From Muriicola sp. Z0-33 (GTDB lineage Bacteria > Bacteroidota > Bacteroidia > Flavobacteriales > Flavobacteriaceae): a DNA stretch of 64,000 bases. Under the pieces are notes generated by a model. That model ran no database searches. It saw only the letters and a program-made list of their open reading frames with translations, and was not told where the DNA came from. Where the stretch lies: NCBI RefSeq assembly GCF_026126425.1, contig NZ_JAFMPW010000003.1, forward strand, positions 1-64,000, in the 5' to 3' direction. Below, piece by piece: positions 26,106-36,306 of the stretch; position 1 is the first letter of the stretch; every line of letters starts with the position of its first letter. A program made the translations under genes and the position numbers.

Positions 26106-28367
26106 TTATCCGACCAGCGGAGGCCGGTCTGAGACAAAAGGTTGCTGGTAGTGCCTTCTTCCCGTTGCCTGATAGAGTGCATTGGCCAAGGCCCCAAAAA
26201 TCGGTGGAAATGGAGGTTCTCCCATTCCGGTCGGCGCGATTTCGTTTTGTACAAAATGAACATCTATCTCCTTTGGAGCATCCATCATACGAATCATTTG
26301 ATATTGGTCAAAATTGTTCTTCTGGGGCACCCCCTCCTTAAAAGTCAGTTCCCCAAAAAAGGCATTACCAATACCATCCGTTATGGCTCCTTCTGCCATA
26401 TTTTTGGCTGCGTCCGGATTTACAACAATACCACAATCAATGGCACAACATACATTTTGCACCACGGGCTTTCCATTCTCAATGGTCAGATCCAATACAT
26501 GAGCAGCGTAGGAATTATGGCAGAAATAAGCAGATACTCCCCTATGGATATTTCTATCTTCCTGTCCCCAAGCCGCTTTTTCCCGAAGCAATTCTAACAC
26601 TCCGGCATATCGTTCAGCATCATAATCGTTTTGCTCACCTACAGGATCTTCCTTGGCCCTTTTAAGCAGGTCTAGTCTGAATTCTATTGGGTCTTTACCC
26701 ATAGTTTCTGCCAATTCGTCCAGGAAAGCTTGCTCCGCTCCTGCCATAAAATTAGAACGTGGGGCACGGAATGCCCCTATGGTAATATTGCTATCAATAG
26801 ACCACTGCTCTGCCATATAATTATCCAGGGCTCCTGCTGGAAAACGATTGGCGAACAAAGGGCTTTCAGGAATACCTCCAGCCTTTACATGCAATGCCAT
26901 CAAATTGTTATTCTCATCCAAAGCGGCACGGTATGTAGCATGATAGGTAGGCCGATAAATTCCATTGGTCATATCGTCTTCCCGGCTATAAACCAACTTT
27001 ACGGGTGCATTTACTTTCTGGGAAATCAAGGCTGCTTCCACCACATAGTGGCCATAGGCCTTACGGCCAAATCCACCTCCCATACGTGGCAATTCCATTT
27101 CAATATTTTCTGCCGGAATTCCCAGACTACTGGCAAGCGTGGGAACAATCAATGAAGGTATCTGTATGGGTGCGGCAATTTTCACTTTATCCCCAATAAC
27201 GTGGGCAAAAGCGTTTAATGGCTCCATAGAGTTATGAGCAAGGTAAGGTGCAGAATAGCTTCTTTCCAGGATGGTCGCGGCATTTTTAAAAGCCGCCTCG
27301 GGCTTGCCATCTTTACGTACAATTTTTCCGGGTTTACCTGCCAATTCTTCCATTTTGGCTTTATGCTTTTCTGTTGATTCGAAGCCGGCAGGAATATTTT
27401 TAGTTTCCTTGCCCCTAAAACCATTAATTGATTCGGAATAGGATTTTATGGGCTTCCACTTTACGCTTAACTGTTTTTTTGCCTGCATCACCTCCCAGGT
27501 AGAGTTACCGACTATCGCCACCAATTCCGGAAAGGCATTGGTATCAAACCCTCCTTTTTCGAATCCATCCTTAAAGCTTTTTATCGTGACCACATCCAAA
27601 ATACCTGGCATGGCTTTGGCAGCACTACCATCCACTGAATCAAGGGTCATTCCGAAAGCAGGAGGATGCTCAATCATTGCAATAAGCATCCCTTCTTTCT
27701 GATAATCTGACCCGAACATGGGTTTTCCAGTTACGATACTCTTTGCATCTACATTTTTACGGGACTGGCCAATAATCTTAAAATCTTTGACTTCTTTCAA
27801 CTTCACTTCTTCGGGTACGGGTAGTGTTGAAGCCACCAGGGCCATTTCTCCATAGCCGGCCGATTGACCACTTGCTTCATGTTTCAACATACCTGCTATT
27901 GAGGTAATTTCGGCTATGGGTACTTGCCAGGATTGGGCCGCTGCCTGCCTTAACATCTGTCTTGCCGATGCCCCCGCCATACGAAGAGGTTCCCATCTTC
28001 TTCTAATCCCCTGGCTACCGCCGGTAAATTGAAAGCCATACTTTTCCGGGTGGTAAGGAGCCTGTTCAACGATTACATCTTTCCAATCCACATCCAATTC
28101 CTCGGCAATCAGCATGGGCATTGAGGTTCTTATATTTTGTCCAAATTCAGGATTAGGAGTATATATAGTTATAACTCCATTATCCCCAATCTTCAAATAG
28201 GTGTTAATTTCGAACCATTCTTTAGGCATTTCCCTGACGGCCAACTTTTCTAAATCTCCTTGTTTACAGGAATTAAAAATGCTAAAACCAAGTACCAAAC
28301 CTCCGCCTGCAAGACTTGTATTTTTTATAAAAGCGCGTCTTCCGATATGTGTTTTTAAACGAGTCAT
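26106..28367 (-). CDS. Molybdopterin-binding oxidoreductase subunit, copy 2
   Basis: Paralogue of its downstream neighbour (753 residues) with the same Tat signal (GRRAFIKNTSLAGGG), the same Cys after it (FNSC) and the same cofactor motifs (RMGGGFGRKAYGHYVVEAA, GAFRAPRSNF, GMGEPPFPP). It lies 20 bases downstream of the 2Fe-2S subunit gene and so is probably its original partner. The two copies share whole blocks in the signal, Mo-binding and C-terminal parts but differ in the central segments that line the substrate pocket. That points to divergence in substrate after duplication (inference). Confidence 0.92.
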   Translation of the reverse strand: MTRLKTHIGRRAFIKNTSLAGGGLVLGFSIFNSCKQGDLEKLAVREMPKEWFEINTYLKIGDNGVITIYTPNPEFGQNIRTSMPMLIAEELDVDWKDVIVEQAPYHPEKYGFQFTGGSQGIRRRWEPLRMAGASARQMLRQAAAQSWQVPIAEITSIAGMLKHEASGQSAGYGEMALVASTLPVPEEVKLKEVKDFKIIGQSRKNVDAKSIVTGKPMFGSDYQKEGMLIAMIEHPPAFGMTLDSVDGSAAKAMPGILDVVTIKSFKDGFEKGGFDTNAFPELVAIVGNSTWEVMQAKKQLSVKWKPIKSYSESINGFRGKETKNIPAGFESTEKHKAKMEELAGKPGKIVRKDGKPEAAFKNAATILERSYSAPYLAHNSMEPLNAFAHVIGDKVKIAAPIQIPSLIVPTLASSLGIPAENIEMELPRMGGGFGRKAYGHYVVEAALISQKVNAPVKLVYSREDDMTNGIYRPTYHATYRAALDENNNLMALHVKAGGIPESPLFANRFPAGALDNYMAEQWSIDSNITIGAFRAPRSNFMAGAEQAFLDELAETMGKDPIEFRLDLLKRAKEDPVGEQNDYDAERYAGVLELLREKAAWGQEDRNIHRGVSAYFCHNSYAAHVLDLTIENGKPVVQNVCCAIDCGIVVNPDAAKNMAEGAITDGIGNAFFGELTFKEGVPQKNNFDQYQMIRMMDAPKEIDVHFVQNEIAPTGMGEPPFPPIFGALANALYQATGRRHYQQPFVSDRPPLVG

Positions 28368-28387
28368 ATTTTAATTTTTAGGATGAA

Positions 28388-28849
28388 TTACGATGCGCTG
28401 CCAGCAGCAGTCTTTATAGCTTTCTTGATGCGCGTATAAGTACCACATCTGCAAATATTACCATTCATTGCCATTTCAATCTCATTATCTGACGGATTAG
28501 GATTGTTTTCCAACAAGGCGGCTGCGGACATGATTTGCCCTGCCTGGCAATAGCCGCATTGCGGCACATCAATTTCTAACCAGGCCTTTTGTACAGGGTG
28601 ATCCCCATTTTCTGAGAGGCCCTCAATTGTTCTTATTTCCTGGTTTCCAACAGAAGATACAGTTAGCATACAGGCCCTAACTGCAACTCCACCTAAATGT
28701 ATGGTACAGGACCCGCATTGGGCAATACCGCACCCGTACTTGGTTCCTACTAATTTTAAATGATCGCGCAGGACCCAAAGCATAGGTGTGCTGGGGTCAA
28801 CGTCTACCATTTGCTGCTCTCCGTTGATTTTTAAGTTAAATGTTGCCAT
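28388..28849 (-). CDS. 2Fe-2S subunit of molybdenum hydroxylase
   Basis: Small iron-sulfur subunit (153 residues) matching the IorA/CoxS type. The N-terminal plant-type cluster motif CGIAQCGSC with a later Cys (VRAC) and the C-terminal motif QCGYCQAGQ plus CRCGTY are complete. The protein has no signal peptide and is presumably exported with the Tat-bearing partner. It is the first gene of the three-gene unit. Confidence 0.95.
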   Translation of the reverse strand: MATFNLKINGEQQMVDVDPSTPMLWVLRDHLKLVGTKYGCGIAQCGSCTIHLGGVAVRACMLTVSSVGNQEIRTIEGLSENGDHPVQKAWLEIDVPQCGYCQAGQIMSAAALLENNPNPSDNEIEMAMNGNICRCGTYTRIKKAIKTAAGSAS

Positions 28850-29091
28850 GACTGAAATTGTTTGTTTTAAATTATGAAATTTATTGATTAATAGCCATAT
28901 AAAATGTGTAGAACATGGATTAAATTGCGTTAAATCCTTGCCTAATTATTATTAGAATTTCAATAATTCCAGTTCCATCAACCACGATTTTACCGTTCGC
29001 GGCTAAGTAATTTACTGAAGGTTAAATTGGCATGATTCCAATCTTTATCCTGTTTTATATAACCTCGCTCAGCAAAAAAGGGTACAACTTA

Positions 29092-29544
29092 TTAATGCTC
29101 AATTTTATGGGTGTCTCGTACACTGCTAAAGGTAAGGTCTAGTAATTTCCAATTCCCTTCTTCTTTCTTATAGAATTCGGTTACGGTAAACTCATTTTCA
29201 ACGTCATTTCCTCTTACGTGGGCAGTAAGCGTAATGCGGTTCCAGAGTACGGCGGTATCATCGCCAAATGTCTCTACTGCAACATCATGAACCTCGGCAT
29301 TTTTGTACCAAATGCTGCCCGTTTCAATGATTTCTAACTCCCTGTCCTTTTTCCAGGAACCACTCATATGGACAAATTTTGATTTGTCATGGAAGAGGGC
29401 TGCCAGTTTATCCACATTTTTGTCTGCCATCCATTGCCACTTTGCTTTGGAGAGTTCCTTGATCTCCTCTTCGATGTTTGTACTTTGCGCGAAAGATGCA
29501 GCGCTAACTAGAGTTAGAAAGATTCCGAATACCAGATTATTCAT
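29092..29544 (-). CDS. Secreted NTF2-like (DUF4440) protein
   Basis: Exported protein of 150 residues with a clean signal peptide (NNLVFGIFLTLVSAASFAQS). The mature part (KWQWMADKNVDKLAALFHDKSK, then AVLWNRITLTAHVRGND and NEFTVTEFYKKEEGNWKL) has the SnoaL/DUF4440 cone fold pattern. Members include small hydrolases, isomerases and ligand-binding proteins, so no reaction is assigned. It lies between the molybdoenzyme operon and an AraC regulator on the opposite strand, which may control it. Confidence 0.85.
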   Translation of the reverse strand: MNNLVFGIFLTLVSAASFAQSTNIEEEIKELSKAKWQWMADKNVDKLAALFHDKSKFVHMSGSWKKDRELEIIETGSIWYKNAEVHDVAVETFGDDTAVLWNRITLTAHVRGNDVENEFTVTEFYKKEEGNWKLLDLTFSSVRDTHKIEH

Positions 29545-29756
29545 TTTTAAGTGTTTAAAAGTTCGTACTGAATGAATTTAGCATAGGTATGATCTATACT
29601 TTTTTACTCGTCATAAACAAGCTTTTCAAAGCTACGAATTATTTAAGACAGATTATTTACCCCATTTACGGATTTACCTACCACTTTTACCTATTTTGAT
29701 GTGCTATTGGTCTTATTCACAAAACTTTAACTAAATTCGGAAAAAGAAAGAAGCGT

Positions 29757-30662
29757 ATGGTTTCAACGAAAGATTTGGTAAAGGTGGATGACTATTGCTC
29801 TGTATTCAATCTGTCGACATTGCACCCCCTGGTCAGCGTTCATGACCTTTCGGAAGGCACCATGGACGGGCGGGAATATGCCGATGCCGTCCGCTATCAT
29901 TTTTACGGTATTTTCCTGAAACAAGGGGAGGGCTGTATTTTAAGATATGGCCGTCAGAACTATGATTACCAAGATGGGACCATGGTATTTTTGGCGCCGG
30001 GGCAGGTAGTGCATGTCGGGCATATCGATGCTAATTTTAAACCATCTGGTCATGCCCTTTTGTTTCACCCTGATTTGCTTTGGGGTACCCACCTGGCAAA
30101 GACAATGACCGACTACACTTTTTTTTCTTATCAATTTCATGAAGCACTTCATGTCTCAAAAAAAGAACGACAATTGGTGTTGGACCTATTTGCTAAGATA
30201 CGATCAGAACTGTCTCAAGGAATAGACAAGCACAGTAAAGAACTCGTTGTTTCCAATATCGAACTATTTTTGAAATACTGTATGCGGTTCTACGATCGGC
30301 AGTTCATTACCAGGGAAAAGGAAAATCTTGGCATTATCCAACGGTTTGAAATTTCTTTAAATTCATATATCCAATCAGGAAAATCTAGGGAGTTGGGAAC
30401 GCCCTCGGTAAGTTATTTTGCAGGGGAACAAAACCTATCTTCCAACTATTTCGGTGATCTGGTCAAAAAGGAAACCGGAAAAAGTGCCAATGAACATATT
30501 CAGGATAAGATTATTGAAATAGCCAAGCAAAAAATCTTTGATCCCGATAAATCGGTTAGTGAGATTGCCTTTGAACTGGGGTTTAAATATCCCCAGCATT
30601 TTACCAGATTGTTTAAAAAAAGAGTAGGCCGATCGCCGAGCGACTTCAGACAATTGAATTAA
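29757..30662 (+). CDS. AraC-family transcription regulator
   Basis: DNA-binding regulator of 301 residues. The N-terminal half is a cupin-like sensing domain (GCILRYGRQNYDYQDGTMVF, APGQVVHVGH). The C-terminal 100 residues form the double helix-turn-helix (DKSVSEIAFELGFKYPQHFT, RLFKKRVGRSPSDFRQ). It is divergent from the NTF2-like and molybdoenzyme genes across a 212-base gap, making these its likely targets. The effector is unknown. Confidence 0.93.
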   Translation: MVSTKDLVKVDDYCSVFNLSTLHPLVSVHDLSEGTMDGREYADAVRYHFYGIFLKQGEGCILRYGRQNYDYQDGTMVFLAPGQVVHVGHIDANFKPSGHALLFHPDLLWGTHLAKTMTDYTFFSYQFHEALHVSKKERQLVLDLFAKIRSELSQGIDKHSKELVVSNIELFLKYCMRFYDRQFITREKENLGIIQRFEISLNSYIQSGKSRELGTPSVSYFAGEQNLSSNYFGDLVKKETGKSANEHIQDKIIEIAKQKIFDPDKSVSEIAFELGFKYPQHFTRLFKKRVGRSPSDFRQLN

Positions 30663-30776
30663 CATTTTTTACAAATGATTCTCCCTGGTTCGGATATTAC
30701 CGCATGGCCTAAACGACTTTACCTGGCCGTTATTAAGGCCAAAAATAGCGGTCTTCCTTAAAATTTTGCCAATCAG

Positions 30777-32414
30777 CTAAAGCCCCAGCACTTCTACCCC
30801 TTGTTCAAATACAATATCTACTGGTATGTTTTTCTGAGCTAATCTATCGAGTTCTGCCTGGAGGACATCGCTGATTTTGCCCTTGTCTTCAACCAATTGT
30901 GCCACCCCGTCATAATCTCCATTACCCTGGAGTACCAGGATCTTTTCGGACAAAGCATTCATCGCTTCCCTCATTTTTTCAAAATCCACCTTGTAAGTTG
31001 CTGTGGCTTCATCTTTGGCAAATGCCCCATGTTCTTTAAAGAAATTGAAGCGGATCATATTGGCCTTTCCATGAGAACTTGCCGCTCCAAAGCGCACTGA
31101 ACGAAAAATACTTGCCATAAAGGTGACGTAGTAATCCTTTAAATCTCCTTCTATTTCCCCTTTTTCATGAAGTTGGGTGATCATATAGAGCCCAAGCACA
31201 TCTGCTTTTCCTTCCTCCAGTGCTGATGAATGTTCTTTTAATGCATTACGCACCGTCCCATTTCCATTGAGGGTATTCTTTATTCCTAATCCATGCGCTA
31301 CCTCATGAAACATGGTATTCCCAAAAAAAGCATCAAAAGTGATATGTTGTCGTTGTTCCGGATGGATCAATTCCTCCGATATAGGAAGCAGGATATGATC
31401 AAACTTCGCCTGCATAGCATTTTTTAGTTGCAGCCGTCTGGAGCCCTTGGCGAGTTGCACCTGCTCATCATTGGGCAAATTAATGGCAATAGTTTTGGAT
31501 CCGGAATTACAATCTCCAGCATAATAAACCACATCATAAGCGTTTAAATCGGCATCCGTTCCCGGAGTTTCTGCCTTGTATTCCGCAGGTACAGGAATGC
31601 CTTTCTGTAATTCAGGAAGAAACTGGGCGTATTTCGCCAAACGTTCGCTCCAGCTTTTATCTTTAACAAGTACGTATGCCTCGTGAGCCGCTTTGTAGTT
31701 ATAGAGCTTGTCTTCGTAATTCTCAATGGGGCCAACAACAAAATCTAACCCATTGGTCTTCATATCCATCCAGGCCATATCGCTTGGTTGGTAATCATCT
31801 GTCAAAAGCGCTTCTGCCCGGAGCGTCAGGTAATTTTTAAGTCCTTCGTCTTCGGCAAGTGTCGCGCATTGCTTTATAAGGTCTGCTGCTTTCTGTACTT
31901 GCTCCGCAAACATCTCCTTGTAGGGCACAACTTTTAGATTCCCTGCTTCATCTCTTCTGATAAAAGTGTAAAGGCTGGCCTTTCCTTCTAAATCAGCAGC
32001 CTCAAATTCCTCCTTGGTCATATCAACAGGGTAAAAATTGGCCCCTTCAGGTTTAGTGCCTACCCCTTCAATGAAAGGTTCATTATCTGACAACCTATCC
32101 CATGGGCCATAATTTATTTGTACAAATACTTTTGCATAGGGGTCCGAAACAGCAGCTATCAGGGAGTCTTTTTTGCCATAGGCCTCATACCAGAAAAGTT
32201 CGTCCATAATATCAGAGGCCTCTATCATCAAGGGAATCATCTGCTTTTCTTTATCACTGAGCGATGCAAGGTCTGCCGTTAGTTTTACATCTTTATAGAT
32301 GGCTACCATTTCCTTCATTGGGGACTCCTCTGCTATCATTTCCTCTTTCTTTTCGGGAGTACCACATTGGCAGGCTAACAGGCCAATAAAAACTACACAC
32401 AATACTTTTTTCAT
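30777..32414 (-). CDS. M49-like dipeptidyl peptidase III family lipoprotein
   Basis: Zinc-dependent hydrolase of 545 residues related to dipeptidyl peptidase III (peptidase M49). It is exported as a lipoprotein (ACQC, Cys17). The zinc site is HEVAH (His370, Glu371, His374) with EEGKAD (about 400-405) supplying the third ligand. Classical DPP III has HEXXGH with one extra residue; this one has the ordinary HEXXH spacing, so it belongs to a variant branch and its peptide specificity should not be assumed. Some members of this branch are annotated only as zinc-dependent hydrolases. It is a single-gene unit, convergent with the AraC gene. Confidence 0.82.
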   Translation of the reverse strand: MKKVLCVVFIGLLACQCGTPEKKEEMIAEESPMKEMVAIYKDVKLTADLASLSDKEKQMIPLMIEASDIMDELFWYEAYGKKDSLIAAVSDPYAKVFVQINYGPWDRLSDNEPFIEGVGTKPEGANFYPVDMTKEEFEAADLEGKASLYTFIRRDEAGNLKVVPYKEMFAEQVQKAADLIKQCATLAEDEGLKNYLTLRAEALLTDDYQPSDMAWMDMKTNGLDFVVGPIENYEDKLYNYKAAHEAYVLVKDKSWSERLAKYAQFLPELQKGIPVPAEYKAETPGTDADLNAYDVVYYAGDCNSGSKTIAINLPNDEQVQLAKGSRRLQLKNAMQAKFDHILLPISEELIHPEQRQHITFDAFFGNTMFHEVAHGLGIKNTLNGNGTVRNALKEHSSALEEGKADVLGLYMITQLHEKGEIEGDLKDYYVTFMASIFRSVRFGAASSHGKANMIRFNFFKEHGAFAKDEATATYKVDFEKMREAMNALSEKILVLQGNGDYDGVAQLVEDKGKISDVLQAELDRLAQKNIPVDIVFEQGVEVLGL

Positions 32415-32543
32415 GATATATATTTAATTGCTGGGTTTGGTTTCCCAAATTTAAAAAGATTCTTTTAGGTAGCTAACAGATAAATACAGTCTGATATATT
32501 TAAATGGAATTCCTAATCATTATCAGACTTAATAACTTGATGG

Positions 32544-34124
32544 CTATAACTTCTTTAATACATTTTTACCGGTCATAGCCATAGAAGTCAGTACCCCGGA
32601 AAACAAAGCACCTCCTACCCCGGCGGTCGCAACATCCTGCCCGGTGAGATAAAAGTTTTTGATTTTTGTTCGGGGCTTTAAGAAAGACTGTCTAAATCTG
32701 GAAGGGGTATGATCCAGGCCATAAATTTCACCTTTTTCGTAGTTGACGAAGTGTTGGGTGGTAATAGGAGTGGAAAGTTCATAATATGTAACTTTCCCGT
32801 TCAACTGAGGTTGTTGTTTGTATAGTACCTTTAGCAGTCGCTGTGCTAATTCCTCTTTTATGGTATCATATTCTTCTCCTCGCTTCTTCCAGGAGGTATC
32901 TGACCACTTCTCAAAAACTTCATAAGGAATGATAGTAATTATATCTATGGTGCTCTTACCGGGATAACGATTAGACCAATCCGGATCTTTGGCGGAAGGA
33001 AAAGACAGGTACACCAACGGAAAAGGCTGGCTCAAATCGTCCAAATAGTTTTGTACACAACTATCGTGATCTCCCTTTTCCGGATACACCCAATAATTGG
33101 TTTTGGGTAACTGCAGCTCCTGGGGTGTTCCTTCCAGTCCAATATATAAGCTCAAATGGGCGGCCGAAGGTCTTACTTTTTGCAAATGGGCCGCCAATCC
33201 GTGTTTATTAACAATTTCAGGAGGTAATAATTTGTTGTAGGTAGTTATAATGCCGGCATTGCTAACTACTTTGTCCGATCTGAATATGCTGCCGTCTTTC
33301 ATACGGACACCTTTAGCGGTATTTTTTTCTATATATACCTCATCTACTTCTGCACTAATCAATATAGTTCCTCCGGAGGCTTCAATAACCTTATCAATTG
33401 TTTTAACTATCTGGGAAGAACCGCCAATGGGAAAACTGCCCCCATCAAAATAATGCCTTACCAAAGAGGCATGCATATAAAAACTGCTCTGTTTTGGAGG
33501 TAATCCATAATCCCCATACTGCCCTGTGAGCACTTTTATTAAAGCTTCGTTATCTGTTAATGAGCGAAGTACTTCATATGTAGTTTTATCGGAGTATTGG
33601 TAAAAACCCTTTTTCATAAACCTTCCGAACAAGGCATTCAAAAAGGGAGGCAAGGCCTTACTCATGTAGAAATTCTTGCTAGATCTGACCGTCTTAAACA
33701 CCAGGTTAACATATGCTTCAATGGTCTCTTCCTCCTGAGGGAAGTAGGAAATTAACTGTTTCTTGAAATTTTTGACCCCTTTTACAAAATCATACTGCTT
33801 TTCGCCAATGATTATACGATCATATACCTCGCCCATATCTGCCCATTTCAATTCACCATCCGTCACATATTCAAAAAGTTTTCTGAGCAGGCTATTTTCT
33901 CGCTGCATCTCGCCAATATAATGGATGCCCACATCCCATTCGTAGCCTTTTCTTTTAAAAATATGGGTAAAACCGCCGGCTGTATAATGCCTTTCAAGGA
34001 CCAGTACTTTCTGGCCTTGTTTTGAAAGTATGGCAGCAGTTGCCAGTCCGCCCATTCCCGACCCTATGATAATGGTGTCATAAGTTTCCTGTAATTGCGG
34101 CTTTTTCTTGTAAGATTGGATCAT
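32544..34124 (-). CDS. Phytoene desaturase/RetSat-like FAD oxidoreductase
   Basis: FAD-dependent oxidoreductase of 526 residues, of the carotenoid desaturase / all-trans-retinol 13,14-reductase superfamily. The FAD fold is at the N-terminus (IIIGSGMGGLATAAILS, VLERHYTAGGFTHIF). The C-terminal motif (FYLTGQDVATAGVGGALFSG) closes the FAD site. The early motif WDVGIHYIGEM is typical of the RetSat branch rather than carotenoid-synthesis CrtI. The substrate is probably a polyene or other lipid; it is not near carotenoid genes. Confidence 0.88.
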   Translation of the reverse strand: MIQSYKKKPQLQETYDTIIIGSGMGGLATAAILSKQGQKVLVLERHYTAGGFTHIFKRKGYEWDVGIHYIGEMQRENSLLRKLFEYVTDGELKWADMGEVYDRIIIGEKQYDFVKGVKNFKKQLISYFPQEEETIEAYVNLVFKTVRSSKNFYMSKALPPFLNALFGRFMKKGFYQYSDKTTYEVLRSLTDNEALIKVLTGQYGDYGLPPKQSSFYMHASLVRHYFDGGSFPIGGSSQIVKTIDKVIEASGGTILISAEVDEVYIEKNTAKGVRMKDGSIFRSDKVVSNAGIITTYNKLLPPEIVNKHGLAAHLQKVRPSAAHLSLYIGLEGTPQELQLPKTNYWVYPEKGDHDSCVQNYLDDLSQPFPLVYLSFPSAKDPDWSNRYPGKSTIDIITIIPYEVFEKWSDTSWKKRGEEYDTIKEELAQRLLKVLYKQQPQLNGKVTYYELSTPITTQHFVNYEKGEIYGLDHTPSRFRQSFLKPRTKIKNFYLTGQDVATAGVGGALFSGVLTSMAMTGKNVLKKL

Positions 34125-34303
34125 TTGCTTATCATTGTTAACGAAAGAGGATTAAAATTTATAGCCAGAAACGCCACTGAAACTATTTTTGGTACCCCTA
34201 TTTAGGAGTTGACAGGAACAAAAAATGAGTTTATCTGATGGTACACTCTTTTTGCAACCACATTTTGACCAAGTTAAGTGTTCATTTAATTGTTTGAAAA
34301 AAA

Positions 34304-34627
34304 ATGGAAAAAATATTTGAAGAAATTAGAACGGAAAGAAATAAACAAGACCAAAAGTGGGGCCAGCAAAATCATCCTATTTTAAATCCTGATCTAAAAT
34401 CGGCGAGTGCTCAATGTTCCTGGCATGCCCTGCCTGAGGAAGATTATGCCAGGACCTTGGTTGACAGGGGCGTAAAAGAAGGGACATTGACTTTTATGAA
34501 TATCCTTGTGGAAGAAATCTCAGAAGCCGCTTCCTGCCGAGATGCTGTTGAACTGCGAAAAGAATTAATACAGAGCACTGCGGTACTTGTTGCTATGATA
34601 GAATCATTGGAAAGGAATGGGAGATAA
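34304..34627 (+). CDS. MazG-like NTP pyrophosphohydrolase domain protein
   Basis: All-helical protein of 107 residues. The start (EEIRTERNKQDQKWGQQNHP) and the acidic metal-binding helix ILVEEISEAAS with the following RKELIQSTAVLVAMIE helix match the all-alpha NTP pyrophosphatase (MazG-like) group. It would hydrolyse nucleoside triphosphates to monophosphates, perhaps for pool cleaning; the second acidic pair (usually ExxD) appears as ELIQ, so activity is uncertain. Such small MazG-like genes also occur in phages, but nothing phage-like surrounds it. Confidence 0.8.
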   Translation: MEKIFEEIRTERNKQDQKWGQQNHPILNPDLKSASAQCSWHALPEEDYARTLVDRGVKEGTLTFMNILVEEISEAASCRDAVELRKELIQSTAVLVAMIESLERNGR

Positions 34628-34703
34628 CCCATAGAGATATCCTGTTGATTCATCTAATTCCAAAATCCAAGTTGTCCGCCGCATTCCTAATAGGCCTTAC
34701 TTC

Positions 34704-35588
34704 CTACCGCAGTTTATCTTTAAAGAATTCTATTGTTCTTTTCCATGCGAGTTCTGCATCTTCCCTATCGTACCTAGGTGTTGTATCGTTGTGAAACCCA
34801 TGATTTGCATCTTCATACATATAAGCTGTATACTCCTTACCATGCTCCTTTAATGCTGCTTCATAGGCAGGCCAACCGGCATTAACCCTCTTATCCAGGC
34901 TGCCAAAATGTAAAAGTAAAGGGGCCTTTATCTTTTCAATATCTTCTTTAGGTTGTCCGCCATAGAAAGGCACTGCCGCCCCAAGATCGGGAACTTTTAC
35001 CGCCATCATATTCGAGATCCATCCTCCGAAACAAAACCCAACTACCCCTACATTTCCGTTACAGTCCGGATGATCTCGCAAATATTCAAATGCAGCGATA
35101 AAGTCTTCGAGCATCTCGTTCCGGTCTCGTTTACGCTGTAGTTCTCTCCCTTCATCATCATTGCCCGGATAGCCGCCTAAGGGTGTCAGCGCATCGGGGG
35201 CAAGAGAAATAAAACCGGCAAGCGCCGCTCGTCTTCCAACATCTTCTATATGAGGATTTAATCCCCTGTTCTCATGAACAACAACAATACCGGGCCGTTT
35301 TCCACTGGCATCAGCTGGTTTTGAAAGCAAGCCTTTAATAGAACCACCACCTTTGGGTGAATGGTATTGGATATAGTCAGATTTTAACCGCTCATCATCC
35401 TGGCTGATCTGAATTTTCTTAACATAATCCGGTGATATAAAACTCAATAGAGATGGAACCGTAAGCCCGCCTACGGCATAGGCAGACAATTTATCCAGAA
35501 ACAACCTCCTGCTTACCCTGTCGTGAGCATAATCGTCATAGAGGTCAAATACCTCTTGTTTAATATCTTCTTTGGTTATTTTCTTCAT
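34704..35588 (-). CDS. Dienelactone hydrolase family protein, Tat-exported
   Basis: Alpha/beta hydrolase of 294 residues. A twin-arginine-like signal ([17 protein letters not shown]) lies at about 25-45. The catalytic triad of the dienelactone hydrolase family is visible: nucleophilic Cys in GFCFGG, Asp in GSLDKRV and His in HGFHND. It starts 10 bases from the stop of the LytTR regulator gene and could be the last gene of that unit. Exact ester or lactone substrate unknown. Confidence 0.92.
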   Translation of the reverse strand: MKKITKEDIKQEVFDLYDDYAHDRVSRRLFLDKLSAYAVGGLTVPSLLSFISPDYVKKIQISQDDERLKSDYIQYHSPKGGGSIKGLLSKPADASGKRPGIVVVHENRGLNPHIEDVGRRAALAGFISLAPDALTPLGGYPGNDDEGRELQRKRDRNEMLEDFIAAFEYLRDHPDCNGNVGVVGFCFGGWISNMMAVKVPDLGAAVPFYGGQPKEDIEKIKAPLLLHFGSLDKRVNAGWPAYEAALKEHGKEYTAYMYEDANHGFHNDTTPRYDREDAELAWKRTIEFFKDKLR

Positions 35589-35598
35589 GACAGTAGAT

Positions 35599-36306
35599 TT
35601 ATTTTATTACATTATTCATAAAATCCTCCTTAAACGCCCTGCCTATTGGCAGGGTAAATTTGTTGGCCAGATACACCTGATTGCCAACTATCTTGACTAT
35701 TTTCTCTGTATTAATTATATACGATTTATGAATTCTAACGAACTTTTTGGGGTTCAGATATTCCACCCAAAAACGAAGCGGCTCCTGTGAAAGGTGCTTG
35801 CTGTCTGTGAGGAACAATTCGGTATAGTCCGAGTTCGACTGTATAAACCGGATATCGTTAATATTGATTTTAATGTGTTCGTACCCTGATTTAATAAAGA
35901 ATATTTCCGGATCAGATGAATTTTCGACCTTTCCGGGAGTACCAACAAAATTAGACCCTTTGTCTGGTATCCTGGAAACCGCCTGCACAAATCGTTCAAA
36001 AGAAAAAGGTTTTAAAAGATAGTCGATTACATTATACTCATAACTTTCCAGGGCATAATCGGAAAATGCTGTAGTAAGAATTACATGGGGCTTGGGCGTA
36101 AGTGTTTTTAAGAAATCTATCCCTGAAATTTTTGGAAGGTGTATATCCAGAAAAATCAGGTCTATATTATTTTTTTTAAGGTAATTCATAGCCTCAAGAG
36201 CATCGGCAAATGTACCGTTTAACTCCATATTCCCCATATCCTCAATATACTTTTTAAGTACCCTTTGAGCGGGAGGTTGGTCCTCTATGATGATACAGCG
36301 AATCAT
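35599..36306 (-). CDS. LytTR-family response regulator
   Basis: DNA-binding response regulator of 235 residues. The receiver domain has the acidic pocket (IIEDQ) and phosphoacceptor Asp54 in FLDIHLPK; Lys at the expected position follows in LLKPFSFE. The C-terminal LytTR domain (about 135-232) binds DNA in the family. It overlaps its kinase gene by 4 bases. A candidate binding motif (AATCGACA, 8 bases, AGGGTAAAC) lies upstream of the kinase gene and again at 41505. Confidence 0.95.
   Translation of the reverse strand: MIRCIIIEDQPPAQRVLKKYIEDMGNMELNGTFADALEAMNYLKKNNIDLIFLDIHLPKISGIDFLKTLTPKPHVILTTAFSDYALESYEYNVIDYLLKPFSFERFVQAVSRIPDKGSNFVGTPGKVENSSDPEIFFIKSGYEHIKININDIRFIQSNSDYTELFLTDSKHLSQEPLRFWVEYLNPKKFVRIHKSYIINTEKIVKIVGNQVYLANKFTLPIGRAFKEDFMNNVIK

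Noticed and set aside
30724-30741. Hairpin TGGCC/GGCCA between convergent genes as terminator
   Set aside because: Short stem and no T-run on either strand.
34304-34627. MazG-like gene as sign of a prophage
   Set aside because: No integrase, capsid or other phage genes around it.
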